Part shown: positions 51,966-60,068 of the stretch, in pieces
Position numbering within the stretch: position 1 is the first letter of the stretch
How the letters are laid out: each line of letters begins with the position of its first letter
Assembly (NCBI RefSeq): GCF_042682545.1
Contig: NZ_JBHUHQ010000021.1
Length of the DNA: 64,000 nt
From: Ornithinibacillus salinisoli
Lineage (GTDB): Bacteria; Bacillota; Bacilli; Bacillales; Amphibacillaceae
Direction: 5' to 3' (one strand)
Program-made: the position numbers and the translations under genes
The notes under the pieces: model-generated
Databases searched by the model: none
Seen by the model: only the letters and a program-made list of their open reading frames with translations
What the model was told of the DNA's origin: nothing

Positions 51966-52472
51966 TTGATGTAAAATGCGAAGTACCTGCAACGTGTTTT
52001 CCGCAGGGAACGCGTAGAGGGCAAAGAAATTACATGGATAGGAGAAGTATGGAAACGGACAATTCTTCCCTTATTTGTGACAATATTGGGTAATAAAGGG
52101 TTTAATGGACATCTGTTCCGTTATTAACCGAAATGACAGGTATTCTGGTACGAATTAGAGCAAATAACGTACTTGATGTCCGATTACATTTTCAAATGAG
52201 ATTATTTTACGAAATAACATACGCCATGTCAGCTCCGTTAACCCCCACTCCAAGCGAAGACGATAAGACCCCACAGGAGCGAGGGAACTACTTGAGTTAA
52301 CTTTTTTTACCTTGCGTCGTGGAATCCTAGTGCGAAGTATTACTAGAAGATGCAGGCGCACTTGTTTTGCGAGCGAGGAGGCTTATCGTAAACCCGCAGG
52401 AATTGAAGTGTATTTCCGGCGCGGTGAGCACTATGCTTCGCAGTCTATATATAATTAGCAATAAAGTTCGAA
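51966..52472. mobile_element. MITE-like intergenic element A
   Basis: This roughly 500-bp noncoding stretch has ends matching those of element B at 58011. The left end is TTGATGTAAAATGCG(A/C)AGTA and the right end is GTCTATATATAATTAGCAAT with AAAGTTCG next to it. The ends are imperfect inverted repeats of each other (TGCGAAG shared). A GC-richer core contains ACCCCACAGGAGCG and degenerate pieces of the bacillar CTTCGCTTTCCGCGGG repeat. No transposase frame is present. Inside, 52033-52180 is a second copy, inverted, of the repeat at 8071. No gene is supported between 51865 and 52569. Confidence 0.6.
52033..52180 (-). repeat. Dispersed intergenic repeat, copy 2
   Basis: The reverse complement aligns with 8071-8215 at roughly 70% by eye, sharing GGAACAGATGTCC, CTAATTC and GAGAATACCT-like blocks (CAGAATACCT here). 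It is nested in element A. Confidence 0.6.
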
Positions 52473-52481
52473 AACAACCCA

Positions 52482-52538
52482 AAAGAAAAATCCAAACTAA
52501 TTCGAATTCTAATTGAATCATAGTTCGGATTTTTCTTT
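52482..52538. terminator. Long bidirectional terminator between cox and ypwA genes
   Basis: AAAGAAAAATCC and GGATTTTTCTTT form the base of a stem extended by AACTA/TAGTT and further pairs. It has T runs on both strands. Confidence 0.75.
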
Positions 52539-52569
52539 GACTAAAATATTTTTGTCCCTGACTCTTTAA

Positions 52570-54069
52570 TTATAGATTGTAAACTCTTGTGTATTTATCC
52601 GTTAAATACTTTACTAAGTGATCTGGATTTAACTGCTCTTTCGTTACGCTTTCAATAATTTCTAACGGCTTTTTCATCTTACCATATTGATGAATATGCT
52701 TTGTCAGCCATTCTTTTATTGGAATAAAATTACCAGAAGAAATAATATCATTCATATTTAATTCCTTCATCATTACGTTATTTATTTGAGCTGCATACAT
52801 ATATCCTAAGGCATAGGATGGAAAGTAGCCGAAATCTCCACCTGCCCAATGTATATCTTGTAGTACTCCTTCACGATCAGACTTCGGCTCAATTCCTAAA
52901 TAATCAACCATTTTCTCATTCCATAAGTGTGGTAAATCCTTCACTTCTATCTCACTGTTCATTAATGCTTTTTCTAGTTCATAACGTATCATGATATGCA
53001 ATGGATAGGTTAATTCATCAGCCTCAATACGAATAAAGGATGGCTTTACTTCATTTACTGCTTGATAAAACGAATCTAATGGAACATTTTCAAAATGCTT
53101 TGGTGCATATTTTTTAAATAACTCATAATGAGATGCCCAAAAAGCTTCATTTCGTCCAACGAAATTCTCCCAGAATAATGATTGCGATTCATGGATTCCC
53201 ATTGACGTACCAGTAGCTAATGGTGTATTCGATAATTTGTCACTAATGTTTTGTTCATACAAGGCATGACCACCTTCATGAATAGTGCCGAAAACTGCCA
53301 TACGGAAATCTTCTTCATCATATCTTGTTGTAATTCGTACATCATTTTGGTTTAAAGAAATAGCAAAAGGATGGATTGTATCATCCAATCTTCCAGCATT
53401 AAAGTCATACCCCATACTATTTAATATTTCAATACTAAATGCTTCTTGTTCTTGTTTAGGGAAATGAGTTTTTAAAATAGATGGGTCTGGCTTTACATCG
53501 CTTTGATTAACCCGATCTACCAAATCTGTTAAAGAGTTACGTAATTTAGGAAATACCTTATCCAATGTTTTTGTTGTTACACCTGGTTCAAAATTATGTA
53601 ACAATGCATCATATATATTTGCTTCATATCCCCAGTAGTTGGCAAATTTTTTGTTAAAATCAACAAGTTTTTCTAAGTACGGCTGAAATAAAGAGAAATC
53701 TGCCTTTTCTCTTGCTTCCTGCCAGATTGATTCAGATTTTGATTGTAGCATGACATATTCTTTAAACTCTTCATTAGGAATTTTACGATTTTTTTCATAT
53801 GTCTCCAAACTTACTTCCACTGTTTTACTTAATACCTCATCAGATGTTGTGCTTTTCAACTCATCCATTAATTCCTTCACATGATCAGATGTCTCTAATA
53901 AGTGTAATTTCTCAGCTAAAAATCCAACTACTTCAGAACGTTGCTCTACCCCTTTTCTAGGGATTTTTGTCCGCATGTCCCATTGTGCTAACGATATTGC
54001 TTCTCGATAAGCATTTTGTTCTTTTAATACATTTTTAAATTGTTGTTCAACTGTTAACTGTTTCCCCAT
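52570..54069 (-). CDS. ypwA: M32 family metallocarboxypeptidase (Taq type, YpwA)
   Basis: This 499-aa zinc peptidase has the active-site HEGGH (His264-Glu265-His268, in FGTIHEGGHALYEQ), the downstream GIHESQSLFWEN supplying the third ligand, and the family motifs AGRLDDTIHPFA and DLPHLWNEKM. It removes C-terminal residues with broad specificity except proline. It is cytoplasmic. GAGGAG precedes the ATG. It follows ypsC by 2 bp, so the two are one transcript. Confidence 0.95.
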   Translation of the reverse strand: MGKQLTVEQQFKNVLKEQNAYREAISLAQWDMRTKIPRKGVEQRSEVVGFLAEKLHLLETSDHVKELMDELKSTTSDEVLSKTVEVSLETYEKNRKIPNEEFKEYVMLQSKSESIWQEAREKADFSLFQPYLEKLVDFNKKFANYWGYEANIYDALLHNFEPGVTTKTLDKVFPKLRNSLTDLVDRVNQSDVKPDPSILKTHFPKQEQEAFSIEILNSMGYDFNAGRLDDTIHPFAISLNQNDVRITTRYDEEDFRMAVFGTIHEGGHALYEQNISDKLSNTPLATGTSMGIHESQSLFWENFVGRNEAFWASHYELFKKYAPKHFENVPLDSFYQAVNEVKPSFIRIEADELTYPLHIMIRYELEKALMNSEIEVKDLPHLWNEKMVDYLGIEPKSDREGVLQDIHWAGGDFGYFPSYALGYMYAAQINNVMMKELNMNDIISSGNFIPIKEWLTKHIHQYGKMKKPLEIIESVTKEQLNPDHLVKYLTDKYTRVYNL

Positions 54070-54071
54070 TA

Positions 54072-55211
54072 TTAAATCTCCTCTTCCTTCTTCCCAAAAA
54101 ATTGATAATAATCGGTTTTAATAAAGCCATTAAATAGCTTTCTTTTTTTGGTAGCTTTTTGTCCGAATTGTTTTTCAAAATCTTCCAAGGCGGTTAATAT
54201 ATATACGCTCCATGAAGGATGATTTTTCATTATACTACCTAAATCACGGTACATTTGGATAACTTCTTCTCTATCCCCTATTCGTTGACCATATGGTGGA
54301 TTACTAATGATATAACCATTATTATTCCTTAAAGTTAAATCTCTCACTTGCATTTGTTTCCAAGTAATCAAGTCACCTAAACCAGCCTCTTTGCTATTAT
54401 CACTGGCGATTGTTATCATTTTATGATCAATATCTGATCCAATGATTTCTATTGGCTGATCATATTTTGCATAGTCTTCTGCCTCTTGAAAAGCATTGTC
54501 CCAATATTTTTGTTTGATAAAGCCCCATTCTTCGGAGCTAAACTCTCGATTAAAACCAGGTGCTATGTTTTGTCCAATTAACGCTGCTTCAATTGGAATC
54601 GTTCCTGATCCACAAAAAGGGTCTACTAAAGTGTATTCAGGTCTCCAATTAGTTAGCAGAAGTAGTGCGGCAGCTAAAGTTTCTTTTAGTGGTGCTTCTC
54701 CTTGTCCAACTCGATAACCCCGCTTATGTAATCCTGCCCCAGATGTATCCAATGTTAATTGAACATTATCTTTCAAAATTGCTACTTCTGCTTTATATGT
54801 TGGTCCTGTTTCTGGCATATCAGAAACTATTCCATATTTTAATTTTAATCGTTCTACAATTGCTTTCTTTACAATAGCCTGACAGTCGGGAACACTATAT
54901 AATTTAGACTTCACCGATTTCCCAGATACCGGGAACTTTCCATCTTCTTGAATAAAGTTTTCCCATGGAAGAGCTTTTGTTCCTTCAAAAAGTTCATCAA
55001 AACTAGTTGCTTTAAACTCACCAACTAATATTTTTACTCGATCTGCCGTCCTTAACCATAAATTACAACGTGGAATTGCTGAAATTGGTGCCTCGAAAAT
55101 TACTTTACCATTGTCCACTTTTACGTCATACCCTAGGTTTCTTACCTCATCTGCTACTATAGATTCTAATCCCATTGCAGCTGTTGCTATTAAAGTGATA
55201 TTTTGTGCCAT
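54072..55211 (-). CDS. ypsC: THUMP-domain RNA methyltransferase (RlmL-like, YpsC)
   Basis: This 379-aa protein has an N-terminal THUMP region (about 45-155) and a Rossmann methyltransferase domain (about 160-375). The SAM site is DPFCGSGTIPIEAALIG, and the N6-methyl-adenine/guanine-type catalytic motif is SNPPYGQRIGD. It is homologous to the N-terminal half of E. coli RlmL, which methylates 23S rRNA G2445. The position next to rnpB and gpsB is the same as in B. subtilis. Confidence 0.92.
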   Translation of the reverse strand: MAQNITLIATAAMGLESIVADEVRNLGYDVKVDNGKVIFEAPISAIPRCNLWLRTADRVKILVGEFKATSFDELFEGTKALPWENFIQEDGKFPVSGKSVKSKLYSVPDCQAIVKKAIVERLKLKYGIVSDMPETGPTYKAEVAILKDNVQLTLDTSGAGLHKRGYRVGQGEAPLKETLAAALLLLTNWRPEYTLVDPFCGSGTIPIEAALIGQNIAPGFNREFSSEEWGFIKQKYWDNAFQEAEDYAKYDQPIEIIGSDIDHKMITIASDNSKEAGLGDLITWKQMQVRDLTLRNNNGYIISNPPYGQRIGDREEVIQMYRDLGSIMKNHPSWSVYILTALEDFEKQFGQKATKKRKLFNGFIKTDYYQFFGKKEEEI

Positions 55212-55268
55212 AAAAATTATCCCTTCTATAAATAATTATGCTTTTATTAGTTTACCATACAGAAATAA

Positions 55269-55312
55269 AAAAAACCTTTTCATTAACTTAATAGCTAATG
55301 AAAAGGTTTTTT
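55269..55312 (-). terminator. Terminator of rnpB
   Basis: AAAAAACCTTTTCATTA and TAATGAAAAGGTTTTTT form a perfect 17-bp stem just past the 3' end of the RNase P RNA. Confidence 0.9.
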
Positions 55313-55323
55313 ACGGTTTAGAC

Positions 55324-55719
55324 CATTGAATACTCGATAAGCCATGTTCTGTACCATTGTACTCCAAACGGCGGTCAACCTCGTACGCAGGTTGTAATCA
55401 TCTATCTACAAGTATTACCTTGTCCCTTGTTCGGTTGAATTCCCTACTAAAGGATGCCCCTACCATAATTTGGGTTGCTCACTCGTGGGGTTTACCTCGT
55501 TCCACCTAAAATGTTTCCAATTTAGCTACGTCACTGTGGCACTTTCAAGGATCGTGTTCCATATCCAATGGACTTAGGAATTTCCCCTGCCGTTAACCAA
55601 AATTGGTTACCTTGACTTATGAATTCGTCAAGCACGAACACTACAAACATCTCAGTTTGTGTGAGCATGGACTTTCCTCTGCTTGAATAAACAAACAGCG
55701 ATTACATGAGTATTCAATT
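55324..55719 (-). ncRNA. rnpB: RNase P RNA, bacterial type B
   Basis: About 396 nt. The outer P1 stem is formed by TTGAATACTC at the 5' end and GAGTATTCAA at the 3' end (55325-55335 on the plus strand). Internal conserved pieces include GAGGAAAGTCCATGCTC near the 5' end and the 3' part of P4 near the ACAGAACATGGCTTATCGAG end. It processes tRNA 5' ends as the catalytic RNA. The length matches the B. subtilis RNA of about 400 nt, and the ypsC-rnpB-gpsB order is conserved. Confidence 0.93.
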
Positions 55720-55779
55720 ATTATCTAGAATTTAGTATAGCATATTCAGATGGAATTTTCACTGGTAAATTAAGTAAGT

Positions 55780-56088
55780 TTAAGACTCAGCATTAGCAAA
55801 TTTATTTCCAAATACAGCCTTCTCTAAATTCGATAGACGTTTTAATATATCATAATTTACTTGATGATTTGTATTCCCTGATCTCGTTCTTGTTTGTTCC
55901 GTAGAGTGTTTTTTTAGCTGGTCATTCTCTTTCTTAAGTCTTTCTATTTCCTGTTGGAAAGCCTCATAATCCTGAATAACGGCATCTAAAAATTCATCTA
56001 CTTCTTCTTGATTATAACCTCTCATAGCTGTTTTAAAATCTTTTTCTAAAATATCTTTCCCTGTTAGCTGAACACGACTTGGACTCAT
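55780..56088 (-). CDS. gpsB: Cell division protein GpsB
   Basis: About 102 aa from the ATG at 56088 (GAGGTGAAG upstream). It is a DivIVA-type protein with the membrane-binding N-terminal motif KDILEKDFKTAMRGYNQEEV (about 11-30), the FLDAVIQDYEAFQQEIERLK coiled coil (about 32-70), a polar linker and a C-terminal helix (NYDILKRLSNLEKAVFG). GpsB links PBP1 and the division apparatus; ponA, its known partner gene, lies 4 kb away. Confidence 0.95.
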   Translation of the reverse strand: MSPSRVQLTGKDILEKDFKTAMRGYNQEEVDEFLDAVIQDYEAFQQEIERLKKENDQLKKHSTEQTRTRSGNTNHQVNYDILKRLSNLEKAVFGNKFANAES

Positions 56089-56200
56089 GATATTCTTCAC
56101 CTCATATTTTAAATATAATTATTTTTTCCAGATGTCAAGTTTCCTATTAACAATGTTATTATACTATATGTACATAGCCTATTATTTATTATATCAAAAA

Positions 56201-56229
56201 AATAAGAAGCTGGAAAACAGCTTCTTATT
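56201..56229. terminator. Bidirectional hairpin between cdd and gpsB
   Basis: AATAAGAAGCTG and CAGCTTCTTATT form a perfect stem with a 5-nt loop, downstream of the minus-strand cdd gene. Confidence 0.75.
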
Positions 56230-56294
56230 TAACCATAGTGAAAATCACTTTAAGGATCATCATTTTAACCGATTACATGCTAGTTTATGTATTT

Positions 56295-56696
56295 TTACTG
56301 TAAATCTTTTGGCTGAAATGAGAATGGTAATAAATCCTTCATCTTTACTGATTTTACATCATCATGAAGGTTTGTTAAATGTATCATCATGTCACTATTA
56401 AAAAATTCACTCATCACTTGTCTACAAGAACCACATGGCGGTACAGGTCTTTCTGTATTGGCAACTACAGCCATCTCTTCAAAATCTTTCTCACCATCTG
56501 CAATCGCTTTGAAAATTGCAACACGTTCCGCACAGCAAGTAACAGGATATGCTGCATTCTCGATATTACAACCTGTATATAATTTTCCAGATTTAGTGAG
56601 TAAAGCGGCTCCTACTGGGAATTTCGAGTATGGAACATATGCCTTTTCTCTTATTTTCTTTGCTTCATCTATTAGTGTTGTATAAGACAATTCCAC
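56295..56696 (-). CDS. cdd: Cytidine deaminase
   Basis: This 133-aa zinc enzyme has CAE (55-57) with the catalytic Glu57 and PCGSC (87-91) supplying the other zinc cysteines. CNIENAAYPVTCCAERVA is the family signature. It deaminates cytidine and deoxycytidine for salvage. The GTG at 56696 lies only 2 bases after AAAGGGG, so a TTG at 56690 may be the true start. Confidence 0.93.
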   Translation of the reverse strand: MELSYTTLIDEAKKIREKAYVPYSKFPVGAALLTKSGKLYTGCNIENAAYPVTCCAERVAIFKAIADGEKDFEEMAVVANTERPVPPCGSCRQVMSEFFNSDMMIHLTNLHDDVKSVKMKDLLPFSFQPKDLQ

Positions 56697-56738
56697 TTCC
56701 CCTTTCCTATTTTCAGTGGAATGTAATTATATACAAAT

Positions 56739-56773
56739 ACAGGATAATTGTAAAGCGATTACAATTATCCTGT
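56739..56773 (-). terminator. Terminator of yppE
   Basis: ACAGGATAATTGTAA and TTACAATTATCCTGT form a perfect 15-bp stem with a 5-nt loop. Confidence 0.8.
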
Positions 56774-56780
56774 ATTACAA

Positions 56781-57131
56781 CTATGATAATTCACGTAACA
56801 ATTGATCAAATATATAAAGAACAGAATTGTGTAATTCCATGTATCGCTTACGCTTCACGTCAACATAGTAACTATGCATTAATAAAAGCTCCATATTTTC
56901 TCTAGTCGAAGTAATTTGATGAGGATGTACGTTGATTTTTTTATCTTTAATAATAGCTAAAGATTCTTCTTCCCATTGACCCAGTAATTCGTAAATAGGT
57001 GTAGTTCTTTCTTTGACCATATTAAAAAAATCTTTATCTTTTCTACTTTCCGGTGGTTGATTTTTTTCATAAACATCTTTCAATGTATTTAAATGTTGCT
57101 TTAATTGCTCTGTAAGTTTAATGTTAGACAT
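56781..57131 (-). CDS. yppE: DUF1798 protein YppE
   Basis: This 116-aa helical protein matches the YppE family, with NMVKERTTPIYELLGQWEEE, VHPHQITSTRENMELLLMHS and YVDVKRKRYMELHNSVLYIF. The structure of YppE is a four-helix bundle and its function is unknown. It keeps its B. subtilis position between gpsB/cdd and recU. The closest ribosome site (AAGGCGG) lies 9 bases from the ATG. Confidence 0.88.
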   Translation of the reverse strand: MSNIKLTEQLKQHLNTLKDVYEKNQPPESRKDKDFFNMVKERTTPIYELLGQWEEESLAIIKDKKINVHPHQITSTRENMELLLMHSYYVDVKRKRYMELHNSVLYIFDQLLRELS

Positions 57132-57207
57132 TTCCTAAAACCGCCTTTTCATTTGTTCATATATAACTTTATCACGTTATACTGAATAAGGCACAAATTT
57201 AATTTGA

Positions 57208-57465
57208 CTAAGAAAGTTTTTTGCTCGGAAATGTGAAAGAGGGTATTTTTATTCCCTTCATATTGTCATTAACTTCCATAAATAAGCTACGAGTTAAGTA
57301 AGCGGATTGCTGTTGTTTTTTAAAATCAATAGCAATTTCATGATCTATCTTTAATGCTAACTTTTGCTCAATGATCCTGACTTGATCGCTTAAATACAAT
57401 AAGGAACCTTCAAAATCTTTTTTAGCAACTCCGTGAACTTGTTTATTTTCTTTCGCTAACGCCAT
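57208..57465 (-). CDS. Small conserved protein, possibly YppD-like, 85 aa
   Basis: This soluble, Lys/Gln-rich helical protein (FEGSLLYLSDQVRIIEQKLA as its best-formed helix) starts at an ATG after GGGGTGG. By position, between yppE and sspM/yppC, it could be the counterpart of B. subtilis yppD, but I cannot confirm it from sequence. The C-terminus KIPSFTFPSKKLS is basic and Ser-rich. Confidence 0.62.
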   Translation of the reverse strand: MALAKENKQVHGVAKKDFEGSLLYLSDQVRIIEQKLALKIDHEIAIDFKKQQQSAYLTRSLFMEVNDNMKGIKIPSFTFPSKKLS

Positions 57466-57625
57466 CTATTTCCACCCCTATATTTTTACTTGTTAAGTAA
57501 TATGTTCGATAACGGAACTTCATCTCCTTCCTGTTCGACAAAAGAAGAAGAGATAGTACAAAACTAGTGTTAAAACTCATTAATTCACGTAAATAAGACA
57601 AACTAATCGGAAAGGAGGTTTTACA

Positions 57626-57727
57626 ATGAAGGATAAGCAAAAAAATAAAAGTAAAGAAGAATTAAACGGTAAATCACTAAAACAAGGGGACAAGAAATTA
57701 AATGGTCCAAACCGCCCTTCTACTTAA
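57626..57727 (+). CDS. sspM: Small acid-soluble spore protein M
   Basis: This 33-aa protein is Lys-rich and ends in DKKLNGPNRPST, nearly identical to the DKKLGGPNRPST end of B. subtilis SspM. The ATG has a strong AAAGGAGG site 7 bases upstream. SspM is made in the forespore under late sporulation control and is minor and dispensable in B. subtilis. The location near yppE and yppC also matches. Confidence 0.85.
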   Translation: MKDKQKNKSKEELNGKSLKQGDKKLNGPNRPST

Positions 57728-57926
57728 GAGATAAACAAAACGCAAGCGCCCTTACAAGCTAAACAGTCACGTCCTTGACAAAGGAAAGCATTTTTCTACG
57801 TGAGATGTGTTTCTCAGAGGCTTTTCTTATCCTGTGAAGTCATCAACACTAGGAAGTCCTGTCTGTTAAGGCTGGAAGTGGTTGTATTTGTATATGGGTT
57901 ACTATTTAACTTTCTCAACGTAAAAC

Positions 57927-57959
57927 AAAAGGATTTGCTTTGATGCAAATCCTTTTTTT
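57927..57959 (+). terminator. Terminator about 200 bp after sspM
   Basis: AAAAGGATTTGC and GCAAATCCTTTT pair over a 6-nt loop, followed by more T residues. Nothing coding is seen between sspM and this hairpin. Confidence 0.75.
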
Positions 57960-58010
57960 GCTGTTATCTAAACATAGTTGCTTTATCCGAGTATGAATCT
58001 TAATAATTAA

Positions 58011-58382
58011 TTGATGTAAAATGCGCAGTAACATATCAAAAATTGCTCTGATTACAAATTGTAAATTAATATAACGCTCCCTACACCTCTTCGGAAATAC
58101 ACTTCGCTTTCCGCGGGCGGCTGGTGAGCCTCCTGTGGGAACAGCACGTGTCCGAAGACCCCGGAGATGCGCCTGCGTCTTCCAGTTACGCTCCGAAGCA
58201 TGCTTCCTCGGCGCAAGGGAACGAAGAAGCGTATTCAAGAAGTTCCCTGGCTGAGGCCGTGCCCACGGAAAGCGAAGTATTCTGACGGAGCGGTTTTGTA
58301 GCACACTATTGAATTAGACTGTCAAAGTAAATCTATGCATAAGTTATGTCGCAGTTTATATAAATTTTGCAATAAACTTGCG
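58011..58382. mobile_element. MITE-like intergenic element B with GC-rich core
   Basis: This element has the same left end as element A (TTGATGTAAAATGCG) and a similar right end (CAGTTTATATAAATTTTGCA then AATAAACTTGCG). The right end, read backwards, resembles the left (AAACTGCGACATAAC versus AAAATGCGCAGTAAC), as in terminal inverted repeats. The core is framed by CTTCGCTTTCCGCGGGC (58102-58118) and its inverse GCCCACGGAAAGCGAAG (58261-58277). The core's GC content is far above that of the surroundings. It carries a spurious 129-codon minus-strand frame but no transposase. Confidence 0.65.
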
Positions 58383-58390
58383 AAAAGAGC

Positions 58391-59347
58391 CTATTTTTTA
58401 ATCACTTGTTTAAAATGGTAATACGCTTGTAAAAGATTTCTTTTTTTATAAAATATTGATCCTATTCTTTCATTTGGTACTGTCTGAGCAGGAATTACCC
58501 AATCTTTTTTTATCCCCCCTAATTTATACCAGTCATTTCGAATTTTATCTTGATGGGTTATAACTGGATAAACTATCCTTAAAAACGGATTTCTAGAAGG
58601 TGGAACTGGGAGAAATTGTTCATAATCCATTCTAGATCCCGTATGCTCAACAGATTTAACAAAACGAATAATCTCCTGATAGATATTTTCGGAAAATATA
58701 GTTGCGGCAATTTGTTTACCTATTGAAATTCGATTTTTTATCTTTGTGAAACCTTGGACAAATTCTCCGTAAATTATTCCTGACCTTGTAGGAAGTAATA
58801 CTGCATTCATTAACAAGAAGTCTTGGACTAAGTATGGTAATCGCATAAATACGTGATGTTTAAAGTAAGATTGATTAATTACAGGAGTTTGAATTACATT
58901 CTGTTCGTTAATAATTAAAGCAACCATTAATCGTTCCGTATCGTTTGTCTTCCAAAAATGGTTCCACTCGTTAATCATATAAGTGGAAACATTATATTTT
59001 TTTAACAAATAAAATAATGGTCTGTTGTACTTTCTGGATAATTTATAAACTAGTAGCTGTGGGAATGCATCTGAAAATATTAGCCAATTTGCTCTCTCAT
59101 ATGTCATAAACAACTGTGTTCTTTCTTTTTTACTTAACAAAGACTGATATGCTGGTAAGTATAAATCTGTCATATTCCATCCTGCATTTCTGGAAACAAT
59201 ACTCGCAACCAAAGCCCATTTAATTTCCGGGTATTGTAAGTAAAAATGTTGGTATGCTTTCGTACGTGATATGTTATCCAAATTATGCTTCTTGGTCATT
59301 TTTGTTATATAATATAAACAGTACTGTTTACTCCATTCTATATCCAT
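58391..59347 (-). CDS. yppC: DUF2515 protein YppC
   Basis: This 318-aa protein fits the YppC (DUF2515) family: HNLDNISRTKAYQHFYLQYP near the N-terminus, WALVASIVSRNAGWNMTDLY, and a late QFLPVPPSRNPFLRIVYPVI. Function is unknown; the gene is usually adjacent to recU-ponA, as here, where it is divergent from recU. The coding sequence begins right after element B. Confidence 0.9.
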   Translation of the reverse strand: MDIEWSKQYCLYYITKMTKKHNLDNISRTKAYQHFYLQYPEIKWALVASIVSRNAGWNMTDLYLPAYQSLLSKKERTQLFMTYERANWLIFSDAFPQLLVYKLSRKYNRPLFYLLKKYNVSTYMINEWNHFWKTNDTERLMVALIINEQNVIQTPVINQSYFKHHVFMRLPYLVQDFLLMNAVLLPTRSGIIYGEFVQGFTKIKNRISIGKQIAATIFSENIYQEIIRFVKSVEHTGSRMDYEQFLPVPPSRNPFLRIVYPVITHQDKIRNDWYKLGGIKKDWVIPAQTVPNERIGSIFYKKRNLLQAYYHFKQVIKK

Positions 59348-59463
59348 AGGAATACCTACTTTCCAATTAAGCTATCTTTTACTTCGTAAAGTGAATGAGT
59401 AGTTTAGAAATTACAAGGTAGGTTTTTTCTGATATGATACTGTAATAACTAGGGGGATACAGC

Positions 59464-60051
59464 GTGAACTATCCAAATGGGAAGAGAAAAAGTCTTAATC
59501 AAAACAAGTTTAAACAAACTAATCAAGGGTATAGTAATCGGGGTATGTCACTTGAATCGGATATTAACGTAACAAATACGTATTATCTGGAAACAGATCA
59601 AGCAATCATTCATAAGAAACCTACACCTGTACAAATTGTAAACGTCAAATATCCAAAACGAAGTGCTGCCGTTATAACAGAGGCATATTTTAAGCAAGCT
59701 TCTACAACTGATTATAATGGTATATATCGAAACAAGTATATTGATTTCGAAGCAAAGGAGACAAAAAACAAAACATTATTTCCATTGGCAAATATCCATG
59801 AGCATCAAATAAAACATATGGAATCAATTATAAGACATGGAGGTATCTGTTTTTTTCTTATTCGTTTTTCTCCATTTGAGGAAACATATTACTTCCCAGC
59901 AGAAAACTTGTTTCCATATTGGTATGAAAAGCAAAAAGATGGTAGAAAATCTATACCATACCCTAAAATAAAAGAAAATGGAACAATTATCCCTTTTCAC
60001 TATCAAAAAAGAGTAGACTATTTATCAATTATAGATAAGCTTTATTTTTAG
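59464..60051 (+). CDS. recU: Holliday junction resolvase RecU
   Basis: This 195-aa nuclease starts at GTG after AGGGGG. It has the family's basic N-terminal tail (NYPNGKRKSLNQNKF), SNRGMSLESDINVTN, the PD-(D/E)xK-like core GIYRNKYIDFEAKET with Asp and Glu-x-Lys catalytic residues, and IHEHQIKHM. RecU cleaves four-way junctions and modulates RecA. It lies 17 bp before ponA, the same two-gene unit as in B. subtilis. Confidence 0.95.
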   Translation: MNYPNGKRKSLNQNKFKQTNQGYSNRGMSLESDINVTNTYYLETDQAIIHKKPTPVQIVNVKYPKRSAAVITEAYFKQASTTDYNGIYRNKYIDFEAKETKNKTLFPLANIHEHQIKHMESIIRHGGICFFLIRFSPFEETYYFPAENLFPYWYEKQKDGRKSIPYPKIKENGTIIPFHYQKRVDYLSIIDKLYF

Positions 60052-60068
60052 AATGGAGGTAGTGAGCT

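Noticed and set aside
57915..58304. 129-codon minus-strand frame in element B
   Set aside because: It lies in the GC-rich repeat core, has no ribosome site and shows no protein-like pattern.
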